A DNA stretch of 51,597 nt from Kofleriaceae bacterium (GCA_018058095.1 JAGPCO010000049.1:1-51597); one strand, 5' to 3'; counted from the first letter of the stretch, positions 29,966-39,572 are shown. Numbers and translations: made by a program. The notes: generated by a model from the letters alone, not told the origin.

Positions 29966-32326
29966 GTGGCCGACGATGCCGGCGCGATGCTAGTTCGAGC
30001 GGGCCTGGTCAGCGCAGAAGCGCTCGAGACCGCGCGCGCGGCGGCCAAGCAGCACGGCGGCACGCTCGGAGAGCACCTGGTCGAGGCCGGGGCGATCGCC
30101 GACGAGGCCCTGACCGACTTCTACCGGACCCGGCTGCTGGTGCCGCAGGTCAACCCCAACGGGCTGGCCAAGCTCCGCCCGAAGGTGATCGCCGCGATCC
30201 CGGCCGACATGGCGGTCGAGCTGCGAGCGGTGCCGGTGTCGTTCGACGCCGAGGGCAACCTGATGGTCGCCATGGGCGACCCCAGCGATCGCAACGCCGT
30301 CGACGAGATCGCGTTCTTCACCGGCAACTACGTGGTGCGCGCGGTCGCGACGCAGCGCCAGATCGCGTGGTGCCTGGCCCACTACTACAAGCACGTGACC
30401 CCGCTCGGGCGCGGCCTGATGACCCCGACCGAGACCGGCGCCACCCCGCCCCGCAGCCGGGGCCACACCTCGGAGATCGCCGCCAGCCGGCGCCGAGTGC
30501 TGCCGCCGACCGAGGGTGACGCCGCGGCGCCGACCGGCGCGGTGGTCGGCACCATCGGCGCCGCGCTGGCGACCGACGGCGCGGCCACGCCACCTGGTGC
30601 GCCCCGGACCCGGGCCATCTCCGGGGAGCTGAGCGCACCTGCGCGGGCGGTCGACCCGGCGGCGCCGGTCGCCGCCGCCGACGACGGCGACTCCGGTCCG
30701 GAGATCACGATCGAGCCGGGGCTGGACCGGACCGAGTCGGGCCCGGTCGACAAGGTCATCGTCCGTCGCCCGGTGCAGAAGCCCGATCCGCCGGAGCTGG
30801 CGGCGCGGGGCGGCGAGCTCGAGGTCCGGGCCCGCACCGACGGGGCGGCCAGCGAGGAGCCGCGCGTGGTGATCGATCTGGCCGCGCTGCAGCCGCCGCG
30901 GCCGATGCCGATCGAAGCGTCGGGCGAGATCAAGCTGCCACGCGCCGCCCCGGCGTTGATCATCGATGACGAGCCGTCGGTGAAGGTCGAGCTGCCTGGC
31001 GAGGTGGTCGGCGATCCGGACGACCTGGTCGACGAGGACGCCGGCGGCCCGGCCATCATCCACGACACCCTCGACGGCAGCGAGTCGCAGCCGATCCTGC
31101 TCGAGCGCCCGCCCCGGACCGAGTCGGCGGTGGCGGCGCCGCCCGGCGGCGACCTCGACGACATCGTCCTGCTCGAGCCCAAGCGCGCCCGCGCCCGCAC
31201 GACCGACCGCCGTCGAGCGCGCCGGACCCGCATCGGCATCGGCATCGCCGGCAGCGCCGGCGCGGGTGGCGGCGCTGATCCCGACGAGGCGGCCGAGTCC
31301 GACGGCCCGCGGTCGGCGCGCGACACCGCGGTCGAGATCGTCGAGGCCGGGCCCGACCGCGCCGCGCGCGACACCGAGGTCCACGACGCCGCGCCCGACG
31401 ACCTCGACCCGTCGCCGGCCGGGGCCGAGCTGTCGTCCGGGGCCGACCTGTCGTCCGGGGTTCCGGTGCCGGTGGCGCGCGACGAGGGGACCAAGCCGCT
31501 GGGGTCTCAGGGCCTGGTGCCACCACGCGCCCCGACGCCGGCGCCGGTGCCGCCTTCGGCCGGCGGCGGCGACGACGACGTCCTCGAGCCGGCGCCGACG
31601 TTGCCGCGCGAGTCGCATCGCTACGACTGGGATCCGGTCGACGACGAGTGGGGGCCGCCGGGCAGCACGATCCCGCCGCCGATGCACGGCGGCGCCGACG
31701 ACGACGCCGACGCGCAGGCCTCGCCAGGCTCCGACGAGGACGAGGTGTCCGGCGTGTTCCCGCTGCCGACCGCCTCGCCGCTCAAGGTCCGGGCCACGAG
31801 CGAGGCGGGCCCGGCCACTGCCGACGCCGGCGCGCTCGCACGGGACCTCCAGGCCTCGACCTCGCGCCTGGTCGACCTGCTGCGCACGCTCGACAGCGCC
31901 GAGGCCCGCGACGGCGTGGTGCAGACGCTGATCCAGCACCTGGCCGAGGCGCACCGACGCGTCGGCTTCCTGGTCCAGCGCAACAACATGCTCGCGGTGT
32001 TCCCGTTGCCGACCGCGCCGGTGTCGGACCCGACCGCGACCCTGTCGCTCGATCAGGCCTCGACGTTCCAGGACGTGGCCGGGACCCGCCTGCCCTACCG
32101 CGGCCCGGCCATCGACGAGGTCAGCCGGGCCTTCATCCAGCGCCTGTTCGGCACCATCCCGACCGAGGTGCTGCTCATCCCGCTCACCGTGCGCGACCGC
32201 GTCGTCGGCATCCTGTACGCGGCCAGCCGCTACCAGGTGACCTTCGACGAGCACCTGGCCATCGCCACCCGGGCCGCCGGCATGGCCCTCGAGCGGATCC
32301 TGGTCCAGCGCACGGCCAAGCGCTGA
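29966..32326 (+). CDS. GspE N-terminal domain protein with long disordered linker and C-terminal GAF-like domain
   Basis: About 786 residues from the GTG with a 5-nt-spaced GGAG; upstream alternatives have no ribosome-binding site. Residues ~8-150 match the T2SSE/MshE N-terminal module (MLVRAGLVSAEALETARAAA, LGEHLVEAGAIADEALTDFY, VPVSFDAEGNLMVAMGDPSD), which binds cyclic-di-GMP in some secretion ATPases. Residues ~160-610 are acidic, Pro/Ala-rich and low-complexity. Residues ~620-786 look like a GAF domain (RVGFLVQRNNMLAVFPLP, IPLTVRDRVVGILYAAS, DEHLAIATRAAGMALERIL). No ATPase motifs, so it is not a secretion motor; a signalling adaptor is more likely. Cytoplasmic. Confidence 0.7.
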   Translation: MADDAGAMLVRAGLVSAEALETARAAAKQHGGTLGEHLVEAGAIADEALTDFYRTRLLVPQVNPNGLAKLRPKVIAAIPADMAVELRAVPVSFDAEGNLMVAMGDPSDRNAVDEIAFFTGNYVVRAVATQRQIAWCLAHYYKHVTPLGRGLMTPTETGATPPRSRGHTSEIAASRRRVLPPTEGDAAAPTGAVVGTIGAALATDGAATPPGAPRTRAISGELSAPARAVDPAAPVAAADDGDSGPEITIEPGLDRTESGPVDKVIVRRPVQKPDPPELAARGGELEVRARTDGAASEEPRVVIDLAALQPPRPMPIEASGEIKLPRAAPALIIDDEPSVKVELPGEVVGDPDDLVDEDAGGPAIIHDTLDGSESQPILLERPPRTESAVAAPPGGDLDDIVLLEPKRARARTTDRRRARRTRIGIGIAGSAGAGGGADPDEAAESDGPRSARDTAVEIVEAGPDRAARDTEVHDAAPDDLDPSPAGAELSSGADLSSGVPVPVARDEGTKPLGSQGLVPPRAPTPAPVPPSAGGGDDDVLEPAPTLPRESHRYDWDPVDDEWGPPGSTIPPPMHGGADDDADAQASPGSDEDEVSGVFPLPTASPLKVRATSEAGPATADAGALARDLQASTSRLVDLLRTLDSAEARDGVVQTLIQHLAEAHRRVGFLVQRNNMLAVFPLPTAPVSDPTATLSLDQASTFQDVAGTRLPYRGPAIDEVSRAFIQRLFGTIPTEVLLIPLTVRDRVVGILYAASRYQVTFDEHLAIATRAAGMALERILVQRTAKR

Positions 32327-32338
32327 GCCCGCTGCGCC

Positions 32339-34234
32339 TCAGGAGCCGGCCAGCGCCGCGTCGAGCTGAGCCCGGCGCGACTCCGCCTCGGCCCGGATCA
32401 TCGCCCACAGGGCCGGGTACTCGGCGACGACCTGGTAGAAGTCGGTGGCCGACAGCACGGCCAGCTCGCACGGCACCAGCGCGGTGACGGTGGCGCGGGC
32501 CGGGTGCTGGGTCAGCAGCGCCAGCTCGCCCAGGTGGGCGCCCTCGCCGACGATGGCGACGCGCCGACGCTGATCGCCGGCGGCCCGCACCGTGACCTCG
32601 AGCTGACCGAGCACGACCAGGTACAGCCCGTGCGTGGCCACGCCCTCCTCCAGCACCGAGGCGCCGGCGGCGACCTTGCGCGGCACGAAGCGGCCCAGGA
32701 TCTGGGCTCGCCGGTCGAGCGGCAACGAGGTGAGCAGCGGCGCCGACAGGACCAGGTTGGAGGTGATGCGCTCGCGCGCGAGCGCGTCGAGGGCGGCCGC
32801 CAGCTCGGGCGCGCGCTGCGCCGCGCGGGCCACCACGGCGCCGCTGAACTCGGTCAGGGTGCAGGCGCCGAGGGCCTCGACCGTGGCGTGCCGGACCTGG
32901 TCGCTCATCACCGCGATCTCGCCGAAGATCGCGCCGGCGCCGAGGCGCGCCATCTCGCGCGGCGCCCCGCCCGCGTCCCGGCGGGTGACGCGGACCTGGC
33001 CGCGCTCGATCACGAACAGCGAGTCGCCCGGCTCACCCTCGCGCACGATCACCGCGCCGGCCGCCACGACGCGCTCCTGACCGACGCGGTACAGCTCGGC
33101 CGACACCGTCGCCGGCAGCGGCGAGGCGCCCGCCGCGGCCGCGACCCGCAGCGGCGCGCCGTCGGGCGCCAGCTCGGCCAGCACCGGCGCGAACGAGCGC
33201 GCGAACAGGCTGGTCTCGGCGCCGCTCCGCCCGCGCGCCGGCCCAGGTCGCCCTGGATCGGCCCCGGCGTCCGCATCCGCGCCGACGGGCTCCGCGTGCA
33301 GGTCCGTCACCGGGTCGGGCCAGTCGTCGGCCTCGCCGTCGGCACGGCCCTGGCCGGGGCCCGGCGCCACGCCGATGTCGGTGGCCTCCTCGCCGGCGTG
33401 CCCGCCTGGCTCCGACGCCAGCGCCGGCGGCTCGAGGTCGGCCCGCACGAACGGCGTGGTCGCGGCCGGCGCCGCCGGCCGGCCGGTCGGCTCGTCGTCG
33501 AACGCCACCTGGGCGGCGCTGGCCGGGGTGAGGGCGGCCAGCTCGTCGGTCGGCGGCCCGGCCAGGGTCGGCGGCGGCGACACGCGTGGGCGCCGACGGG
33601 TCTCGAGCTCGGCCGCCAGGTCCTCGGCCTGGCTCGGGCCGCGCATACGCGCGCTGATCTCGCGCGCCGCGGCCGACAGCCCGGCGCCGCCAGGCGCATC
33701 GACCTCCGCGACCGCGACCTCAGCCGGCTCGGCGCCGGCGAGCGCCCCGACCGCGGCCGGGGCGATCAGCTCGACCGGGAGCGTCGGGTGGGCCAGGTGG
33801 TGCGGGATCGCCGGCGGCAGCGGGGTCTCGAGGTCGCCGTCACCATCGCCCCCACCAACCTCGATGACCCGGGCCGACTCGATCCGGACCACCGCCGGCA
33901 TCATGCTGGCCGGGCGAGGACGTGCCGGTGCGCGCGGGCCGATCGGAGCCAGCACCGGCGAGGCCCCGACCGGGGCCGGCGGCGCCTCGAGCTGCGCGAG
34001 CAGCTCGCGCAGCCCACCGTGGTCGGGCGCGACCACCAGGCCGGCCCGGCACACCCCGAGCGCCTGCCGGGCCTGGCCGACCCCGGCGAAGGCCTGGGCC
34101 GCGGCGTGAAACAGGCGGGCCGCGGCCGACAGCTCACCGGCGTCGCGGTAGGCGGCGGCCAGGCGTAGCCGCAGCGCCGGGTTGTCGGGATCGGCGGCGA
34201 GCGCGCGTTCGAGATCGTGAAACGGACCGCCCAC
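32339..34234 (-). CDS. TPR protein with two cyclic nucleotide-binding-type domains
   Basis: 631 residues, GTG start 4 bp after the upstream lipoprotein stop. Residues ~1-85 form TPR-like helices (LERALAADPDNPALRLRLAA, AARLFHAAAQAFAGVGQARQ). A long Pro/Ala/Asp linker follows. Two CNB folds end the protein: ~385-500 (VIVREGEPGDSLFVIERGQV, GAGAIFGEIAVMSDQVRHAT) and ~510-620 (GASVLEEGVATHGLYLVVLG, GEGAHLGELALLTQHPARAT). Both keep the G-E-[IL]-A-x-[ML] phosphate-binding cassette, with Arg/His-Ala-Thr endings, so ligand binding is possible. No DNA-binding or kinase domain, so it is probably a scaffold or sensor adaptor. Confidence 0.8.
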   Translation of the reverse strand: MGGPFHDLERALAADPDNPALRLRLAAAYRDAGELSAAARLFHAAAQAFAGVGQARQALGVCRAGLVVAPDHGGLRELLAQLEAPPAPVGASPVLAPIGPRAPARPRPASMMPAVVRIESARVIEVGGGDGDGDLETPLPPAIPHHLAHPTLPVELIAPAAVGALAGAEPAEVAVAEVDAPGGAGLSAAAREISARMRGPSQAEDLAAELETRRRPRVSPPPTLAGPPTDELAALTPASAAQVAFDDEPTGRPAAPAATTPFVRADLEPPALASEPGGHAGEEATDIGVAPGPGQGRADGEADDWPDPVTDLHAEPVGADADAGADPGRPGPARGRSGAETSLFARSFAPVLAELAPDGAPLRVAAAAGASPLPATVSAELYRVGQERVVAAGAVIVREGEPGDSLFVIERGQVRVTRRDAGGAPREMARLGAGAIFGEIAVMSDQVRHATVEALGACTLTEFSGAVVARAAQRAPELAAALDALARERITSNLVLSAPLLTSLPLDRRAQILGRFVPRKVAAGASVLEEGVATHGLYLVVLGQLEVTVRAAGDQRRRVAIVGEGAHLGELALLTQHPARATVTALVPCELAVLSATDFYQVVAEYPALWAMIRAEAESRRAQLDAALAGS

Positions 34235-34238
34235 CCGG

Positions 34239-34820
34239 TCAGGCCGGCGTCAGCGACACCGGGGCGCTGAAGTTCAGGCCCTGCGGGGCGGCCTTGAGCT
34301 TCCACTTGCCGGCCACGTTCTTCATGCAGCCCTCGAAGCCTTCGCCGAGGTTCGGGCTGAAGCTGGCCCGCTGCAGGTCCCCACCGGCGGCGAAGCTGGC
34401 CGAGATGGTCATCGTGATGGTCTTGCCCTGGATGCTGGAGTTCTTCTTGAGCGCCTGCTCGTAGCACTTCTGGATGGCGCCACGCGACTTGGTGACCACG
34501 TCGGTGAACTCGCGCGACAGCGCGACCGAGACCTTGTCGTCGAGCGCCGGCTTGCCGGTGCCCTGCTTGCCGGAGGTGACGGTCAGGATGTCCCCCTCGA
34601 AGCGAACGACGATCTCACCCCCGGTCTGGCCGGCGCGCTCGAGCTCGGCGATCCGCGCCTCGTAGCCCTTGATCAGCTGGTCCTTGGCAGCGGCGCCCTT
34701 GCTGCAGCTGTCCAGCTTGGCCAGGGTGTCGGGGTTGTCCTTGAACTTCGTCTCCCCCTTGCAGGCGGACAGGACGGCGGCACAGGTGACGAGGCCAGCG
34801 GCAACACGAAAGCGGCTCAT
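34239..34820 (-). CDS. AgmX-like lipoprotein with coiled-coil N-terminus
   Basis: 193 residues. Lipobox AVLSAC, then a helical region (LAKLDSCSKGAAAKDQLIKG, ARIAELERAGQ). The second half has the AgmX-like pattern: KSRGAIQKCYEQALKKNSSI, KTITMTISASFAAGGDLQRA, EGFEGCMKNVAGKWKL. Conserved Cys pair as in the other modules of this window. Overlaps the ferredoxin stop by 4 bp (ATGA) and is followed by the TPR-CNB gene, so the three form one unit. Confidence 0.7.
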   Translation of the reverse strand: MSRFRVAAGLVTCAAVLSACKGETKFKDNPDTLAKLDSCSKGAAAKDQLIKGYEARIAELERAGQTGGEIVVRFEGDILTVTSGKQGTGKPALDDKVSVALSREFTDVVTKSRGAIQKCYEQALKKNSSIQGKTITMTISASFAAGGDLQRASFSPNLGEGFEGCMKNVAGKWKLKAAPQGLNFSAPVSLTPA

Positions 34821-35230
34821 GACTCGGGTGTCTCCGGGGTCGGCAGTTTGCTGGGAAGGAGCGTCGGGCGTTCGATCAGCTCGCGGCAGATGAGGCCACG
34901 TCCGACATGCGCTTCGACCACCCGCTCGGTCTTTGAAGGGTCCATCCGATTATACAGCGCCGTGGCCCCGCGTGGGCCCGGCAGGGTCGCCAACCCGATC
35001 AGCGAGCGGGTCCCGGCCCCGGCGCCGTCGCCCTCGGCGACCAGCTCCCGGACCAGCACGTTGGGGCCCTGGCTGCAGCGGCCGAAGCAGCTCTGCCAGT
35101 CCAGGCTGCAGCGCCCGCCCAGGCCCGCCGCCTCGACCGCGGCGGAGAGGGCCGCAAACACCGCACGCGAGTCGCGTCGCTCGCCGCACTCCGGACCACG
35201 GCACACCAGGACTTTGTAGCGGCGTTCCAT
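34817..35230 (-). CDS. Thioredoxin-like [2Fe-2S] ferredoxin
   Basis: 137 residues. Cluster ligands in the thioredoxin-fold ferredoxin pattern: VLVCRGPECGERRDS and WQSCFGRCSQGPNVLV, giving four or five cysteines of the C-x4-C...C-x3-C type. Such proteins (Shethna/NuoE-like fold) carry electrons in the cytoplasm; the partner is unknown. The ATG at 35230 begins the fold (MERRYKVLVC); a longer frame upstream crosses the promoter. The residues after 75 (LIGLATLPGPRGATALYNRM) are the usual C-terminal strand and helix. It has a separate promoter at 35287-35315. Confidence 0.85.
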   Translation of the reverse strand: MERRYKVLVCRGPECGERRDSRAVFAALSAAVEAAGLGGRCSLDWQSCFGRCSQGPNVLVRELVAEGDGAGAGTRSLIGLATLPGPRGATALYNRMDPSKTERVVEAHVGRGLICRELIERPTLLPSKLPTPETPES

Positions 35231-35250
35231 GGCGGTGGGGGCACCAGCGA

Positions 35251-35270
35251 GGCGGGCGACCCCGCCCGCC
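35251..35270 (-). other. Hairpin in the ferredoxin 5' leader
   Basis: GGCGGGC (35251-35257) pairs with GCCCGCC (35264-35270), loop GACCCC. It would form in the mRNA about 20-40 nt before the ATG at 35230, where no Shine-Dalgarno is evident. Confidence 0.45.
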
Positions 35271-35286
35271 AGGTCTGGCTGCGGCA

Positions 35287-35315
35287 AGCTTGGCCGCGCC
35301 GGCCGGCGCTGTCAA
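35287..35315 (-). promoter_or_regulatory. Promoter of ferredoxin unit with palindrome in the spacer
   Basis: On the minus strand TTGACA (35315-35310), 17 nt, CAAGCT (35292-35287). The spacer is almost entirely the perfect palindrome GCGCCGGCCGGCGC (35296-35309), an arrangement known from MerR-type and some repressor-controlled promoters. Confidence 0.55.
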
Positions 35316-35342
35316 ACCCGCCGTGCCCGAGGAACGGGAGGC

Positions 35343-37148
35343 CTACTCGACGGCGTCGGCCGCCAGCGTGGCCAGATCCGGCTGGGTCCGGCCATCCTCA
35401 CCCAGCATGCGCAGGGTCTCTCGATCGATCGGATCCTTCGAGCGCCCGAGCGCGCCGACGACGGCGCGCCGCCACTCCTTGCTGCCGGCCAGCTCGGGAT
35501 CGCCTCGGTACAGCAGCGCGTGGCTGCGGACCCGCTCGAGCGCGTACGGGCTGGCCAGCGCACCCAGCGCCCGGACCAGCGCGACCAGGTCGACCACGTC
35601 GGTCGTCGGCGCCTCGAGGTGCCTGACCAGCGCGGCCTCGGCCCGGATCTGGCCATCGACGTCGAGCGTCTGCCCGCCGAGCGCGCCCAGCGCCGCGGCC
35701 AGGACCCCGACGTTGCGCGCATCGGTGCCGGCGATCACGTCGTCCCGCTCGGCGTCGAGCGCGGCGGCCAGGGCGACCAGCCCGCCCGGATCGCGCCGGG
35801 CCACCAGCACCGTGCCGACCGCCTCGCGCAGGCGCGGCGGGGTGCGGTCGTCGCCGAGGATGCCGAGCAGGTCGGTCGTGACCTCGGCCCCGGACAGGCG
35901 GGCCAGCGCCTCGATCGCCAGCTCCTTGACCTTGACGAAGCGGGCGTCGCGATCGCGCGCGATCTGGACCAGGGCGGCGACGGTGCCGGCCTCCGGGTCG
36001 GTCGCGCCGGCCGGGGTCCAGCCCTCGCCGTCGAAGGTGGCGCCGATGACCGGCGCACCGGCGCCGAGGTCGACCCGGGCCCGGGCCGCGCCGGTCGCGG
36101 CGTCGAGGGCGATCAGCTCACCCGCGGCCGACACCAGGAGCAGGACCTCGCCCGCGTGCGCCGACGCGACCAGCTCGACGCGCGGGTGGCTGTAGGCCCA
36201 GCGCAGCGCGCCGTCGACGCCGTAGCCGAGCACGTAGCGGAAGTAGTGCACGGCGAAGCCGTCGCCGGTCAGGGCGGCGCCGTCGCCGTCGGCGCGGCCG
36301 CGCCAGAGCACGCGGGCTCGGTCACGCGCCGTGTACCCGACCTGGACCGGGTCGTAGGCGTCGACGGCCAGCGTCGCCTGGCTCAGCTGGGCCGGCAGCG
36401 GCAGCGCGAGGAAGGAGGAGTCCTTGCGCGTGCCCGAGGCGGCGCGTTCGTCGAGGCGGATCAAGCCCTGCGGCGATCCGAACCAGGCGCCGGCGCCGCT
36501 GGCCTGGGCAAAGCCGATCTGGGTGTCGACGCCGCGGATGCGGGTCAGCGGCGCCCCGGTCGCGGCGTCGACCAGGTCGAGCCACTGGGTCAGGAACGGG
36601 CTGAGCACCAGGCCGCCCGACACCGCCGGCGCCCCGAGCTGACCGTCGGCATCGAGCTTCCAGCTCACCTGGCCGCTCTTGCCGTCGAGGGCCACCAGCC
36701 ACCAGCGCGGCGTGCCGGCCTCGGTCGCCTTGTACACCACGTAGGCGCGCGTGCCGTCGGCGCTGGCGCCGGCCAGCTCGCCGGGGATCCGGAAGCGCCA
36801 GCGCGGGGCCCCGGTGTCGGCGGCGCGCCCGACGAAGTCGTCGCCCTCGCGCGCGGCGACGAAGTCACCGCCGACGACGACCCGCGACGCCACCTCGGCC
36901 GCGACCTTCCACGCCGGCTCGGTCGCGCCGAGATCGAACGCCAGCAGCTGGCGCGGCGTGCCGCCGAGGACCGCGTACACGCGCGGCCGCGCCCCGACCG
37001 GGGCCAGGCGGGCCGGGGCCTGCCGGCGGGCCAGGGCCCGGCCGAGCGCGGCGCGGTCGTTGTCGGAGCGGGTCAGGTCGAACGCCGCCGTCCCGCCGCA
37101 GCCGGCGACCAGGGCCAGCGCCGCCAGGCACGCCAGGCCGCGCTTCAC
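35343..37148 (-). CDS. Lipoprotein with PQQ-type beta-propeller and C-terminal HEAT-like repeats
   Basis: 601 residues. Lipobox LALVAGC. Residues ~55-370 show PQQ-propeller blades: LLAFDLGATEPAWKVAAEVA, DTGAPRWRFRIPGEL, LDGKSGQVSWKLDADGQLGA, VDAATGAPLTRIRGV and LDAATGAARARVDLGA. Residues ~390-600 are helical repeats (AIEALARLSGAEVTTDLLGI, RLREAVGTVLVARRD, LVALVRALGALASPYALERV). No catalytic site. The architecture suggests an extracytoplasmic scaffold, distantly like BamB plus a solenoid. Overlaps the upstream HEAT gene by 4 bp (ATGA). Confidence 0.75.
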   Translation of the reverse strand: MKRGLACLAALALVAGCGGTAAFDLTRSDNDRAALGRALARRQAPARLAPVGARPRVYAVLGGTPRQLLAFDLGATEPAWKVAAEVASRVVVGGDFVAAREGDDFVGRAADTGAPRWRFRIPGELAGASADGTRAYVVYKATEAGTPRWWLVALDGKSGQVSWKLDADGQLGAPAVSGGLVLSPFLTQWLDLVDAATGAPLTRIRGVDTQIGFAQASGAGAWFGSPQGLIRLDERAASGTRKDSSFLALPLPAQLSQATLAVDAYDPVQVGYTARDRARVLWRGRADGDGAALTGDGFAVHYFRYVLGYGVDGALRWAYSHPRVELVASAHAGEVLLLVSAAGELIALDAATGAARARVDLGAGAPVIGATFDGEGWTPAGATDPEAGTVAALVQIARDRDARFVKVKELAIEALARLSGAEVTTDLLGILGDDRTPPRLREAVGTVLVARRDPGGLVALAAALDAERDDVIAGTDARNVGVLAAALGALGGQTLDVDGQIRAEAALVRHLEAPTTDVVDLVALVRALGALASPYALERVRSHALLYRGDPELAGSKEWRRAVVGALGRSKDPIDRETLRMLGEDGRTQPDLATLAADAVE

Positions 37149-37999
37149 GACCCACCTCCGCGCCGGGCGGTGACGATCGACTCGGCCTCGCGGCGCGAGG
37201 ACAGCGCCGGCTTGGCCGGGGTCCGGGCGACGTACTCCGTCAGCTCGGCCAGCGCCTCGGCGGCCTGGATCTGGCCCAGGGCCCGGACCAGCTCGAGCCG
37301 CGCCTCATCGGGGCCGAAGTCGGACCGGCGCAGGATCGCGCCCAGGCAGCGGGCCAGCGCCGGCGCTGGGGTCGTGCTGGTGCGCTGGCTCAGCGTCTGC
37401 GCCAGGGCGACGTCGGCCATCGCGGCCAGGCCGTCGATGCCGGCGGCGTCGCTCTTGTCGAGCAGGGCGAGCATGCGGTCGAGCCCATCCTTGACCCGGC
37501 TCCGGGCCAGGGCCATCGCGGCGGCGTGGCGGACCGGCGCCTGCCGGTCGCCGAGCGCGTCGACCAGGAGGCGGCGCGCGTCGGCGGCCGGGTACCCACC
37601 GAGGGTGGTGAGCGCCGCGACCCGCACGGCGGCGTCGCGGTGGCCGGCGTAGGCGCGCAGCATGGCGACGTCGGCCGGCGCCGGCGCGGCCGCCAGCGCG
37701 GTGACCGCGGCGGCGGCGGCGGCGGGCGCGAGCCCGGCGGCCAGGCCGTCGAGGAGCGCGTCGTGGGCCGAGGTCGGCGCGCCGGCCTGACCGAGCGCAC
37801 GGGCGGCGTCGGCGGCCTGGGCGTCATCGGCGCCGAGCAGGCGCCGGCGCTGGGCGACGACGTCGAGCGCCGGCGCCGGCGCCGTGCGCCCCTTGGCGCG
37901 GGCCTTGGCCGGCGCCTGTGCGGCGGCGGGGGGCGACCACGGGGAGAGCGCCCCGGTCGAGAGTACGGCGAACAACGCGATTCGGGACAGGCGGCGCAT
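37145..37999 (-). CDS. Secreted HEAT-repeat protein
   Basis: 284 residues. Signal peptide (MRRLSRIALFAVLSTGALSP, cleavage near PPAAAQA), so exported. HEAT/PBS-lyase repeats follow: AQAADAARALGQAGAP, DAAVRVAALTTLGGYPAADA, QAPVRHAAAMALARSRVKDG and ARLELVRALGQIQAAEALAE. Ends with ARRGGGS. GGAGG Shine-Dalgarno precedes the ATG. First gene of a two-gene unit with the PQQ/HEAT lipoprotein, with which it may pair. In the 78-bp upstream gap only a TATGGA hexamer (about 38019-38024, minus strand) stands out. Confidence 0.75.
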   Translation of the reverse strand: MRRLSRIALFAVLSTGALSPWSPPAAAQAPAKARAKGRTAPAPALDVVAQRRRLLGADDAQAADAARALGQAGAPTSAHDALLDGLAAGLAPAAAAAAVTALAAAPAPADVAMLRAYAGHRDAAVRVAALTTLGGYPAADARRLLVDALGDRQAPVRHAAAMALARSRVKDGLDRMLALLDKSDAAGIDGLAAMADVALAQTLSQRTSTTPAPALARCLGAILRRSDFGPDEARLELVRALGQIQAAEALAELTEYVARTPAKPALSSRREAESIVTARRGGGS

Positions 38000-38077
38000 C
38001 GAACCTCCAGCGCCGCATCCATACCACGGCCGCCCTGCCCCGTCGTGCTCGCCGACGATCAGGCGCGACCGCCTCTG

Positions 38078-38494
38078 CTACTCGAGCTCGTCGAGCTGGC
38101 TCGGCGCCCACGGCTCCGACGCGCTGATGATCGAGGCCGACATGATGGCCGGCTCACGCAGCTCGACCTCGGGCGGCGGCATCATGACCTTGGGCGACGG
38201 CGAGGCCGGGCCCTTGGCCGGGCGAGCGGGTGTCGCGGCGGTGCGCGCCTTGACCGGCGCCGCGGCGGGCGCGGCCTTCTTGGCCGGCGCGGCCTTCTTG
38301 GCCGGCGCGGCCTTCTTGGCCGGGGCCGGCTTCTTCGCCGCCGCCTTCTTGGCCGGGGCCGCCTTCTTCTTCGGCGCCGCCTTCTTGGCCGGAGCAGCCT
38401 TCTTCTTCGGCGCCGCCTTCTTCGCGGCCTTCTTTGCCTTGCCGGCCTTGGGAGCCTTGCCAGCCTTCTTCGCCACCTTCTTGCTCTTCGCCAT
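38078..38494 (-). CDS. Histone H1-like, lysine/alanine-rich nucleoid protein
   Basis: 138 residues. The first ~80 residues are repeats of AKKAAP and KKKAAPAKKAAP, as in the C-terminal tail of eukaryotic H1 and bacterial H1-like proteins, giving a strongly basic, DNA-binding, disordered arm. The end is different: VMMPPPEVELREPAIMSASI then SASEPWAPSQLDELE, acidic and possibly a protein-contact tail. No HU fold. ATG at 38494 is preferred over one three codons upstream because a TTGCGC-17-TAGGAT promoter ends 7 nt before it. Confidence 0.8.
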   Translation of the reverse strand: MAKSKKVAKKAGKAPKAGKAKKAAKKAAPKKKAAPAKKAAPKKKAAPAKKAAAKKPAPAKKAAPAKKAAPAKKAAPAAAPVKARTAATPARPAKGPASPSPKVMMPPPEVELREPAIMSASIISASEPWAPSQLDELE

Positions 38495-38501
38495 GCGCGC
38501 C

Positions 38502-38530
38502 ATCCTAATCAGAGGTTCCCCGAAGCGCAA
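38502..38530 (-). promoter_or_regulatory. Promoter of H1-like gene, leaderless geometry
   Basis: On the minus strand TTGCGC (38530-38525), 17 nt, TAGGAT (38507-38502), then 7 nt to the ATG at 38494. AGGA inside the -10 could also act as a Shine-Dalgarno if transcription begins further upstream. Confidence 0.6.
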
Positions 38531-38612
38531 AGGGGCCGGCGCGGCGGATCGGCGGTTCCGCAGGGTCAGATCGGCGCCCTCGATGGGAACTAAACAGTTG
38601 TAATCACGAGAT

Positions 38613-39239
<627 letters not shown>

Positions 39240-39254
39240 GCAGAGCTCCTGCGG

Positions 39255-39572
39255 TCAGGTGGAGGCGGGGGGCGACGACGGATCGGAGGGAGGTGTCGAG
39301 GGCGACGTGGACGGCGCGCTCGCCGCGGCGCCGGCCCGGCGCGCGGCGTGGTGGGCCAGCTGGCCGCGCCAGTCGGAGATGTGCGCGGTCGTGACCCACC
39401 AGCCGCACACGCCGATCACCACGCCGGCGAAGGCGACCAGGAGGCCGATGAACGGCAGCCACGGCCGCAGCGCCAGGCCGGCGCCGGTCACCACCCCGGC
39501 GGCGATGACGATGCGGCGCTGGGTCCGCCGGCTGGCGCGGATCCAGCCGCGCAGGGTGTCGGGCTCGGCCAT
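39255..39572 (-). CDS. Small two-helix membrane protein
   Basis: 105 residues. After a basic start (LRGWIRASRRTQRRI) come two likely transmembrane helices, ~21-37 (IVIAAGVVTGAGLALRP) and ~40-61 (PFIGLLVAFAGVVIGVCGWW). Then HISDWRGQLAHHAARRAG and a Ser/Pro/Thr-rich tail (STSPSTPPSDPSSPPAST). Unknown family. It lies between scoA and scoB with 15-bp gaps on both sides, so it is co-transcribed with them, an unusual insertion. Confidence 0.7.
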   Translation of the reverse strand: MAEPDTLRGWIRASRRTQRRIVIAAGVVTGAGLALRPWLPFIGLLVAFAGVVIGVCGWWVTTAHISDWRGQLAHHAARRAGAAASAPSTSPSTPPSDPSSPPAST

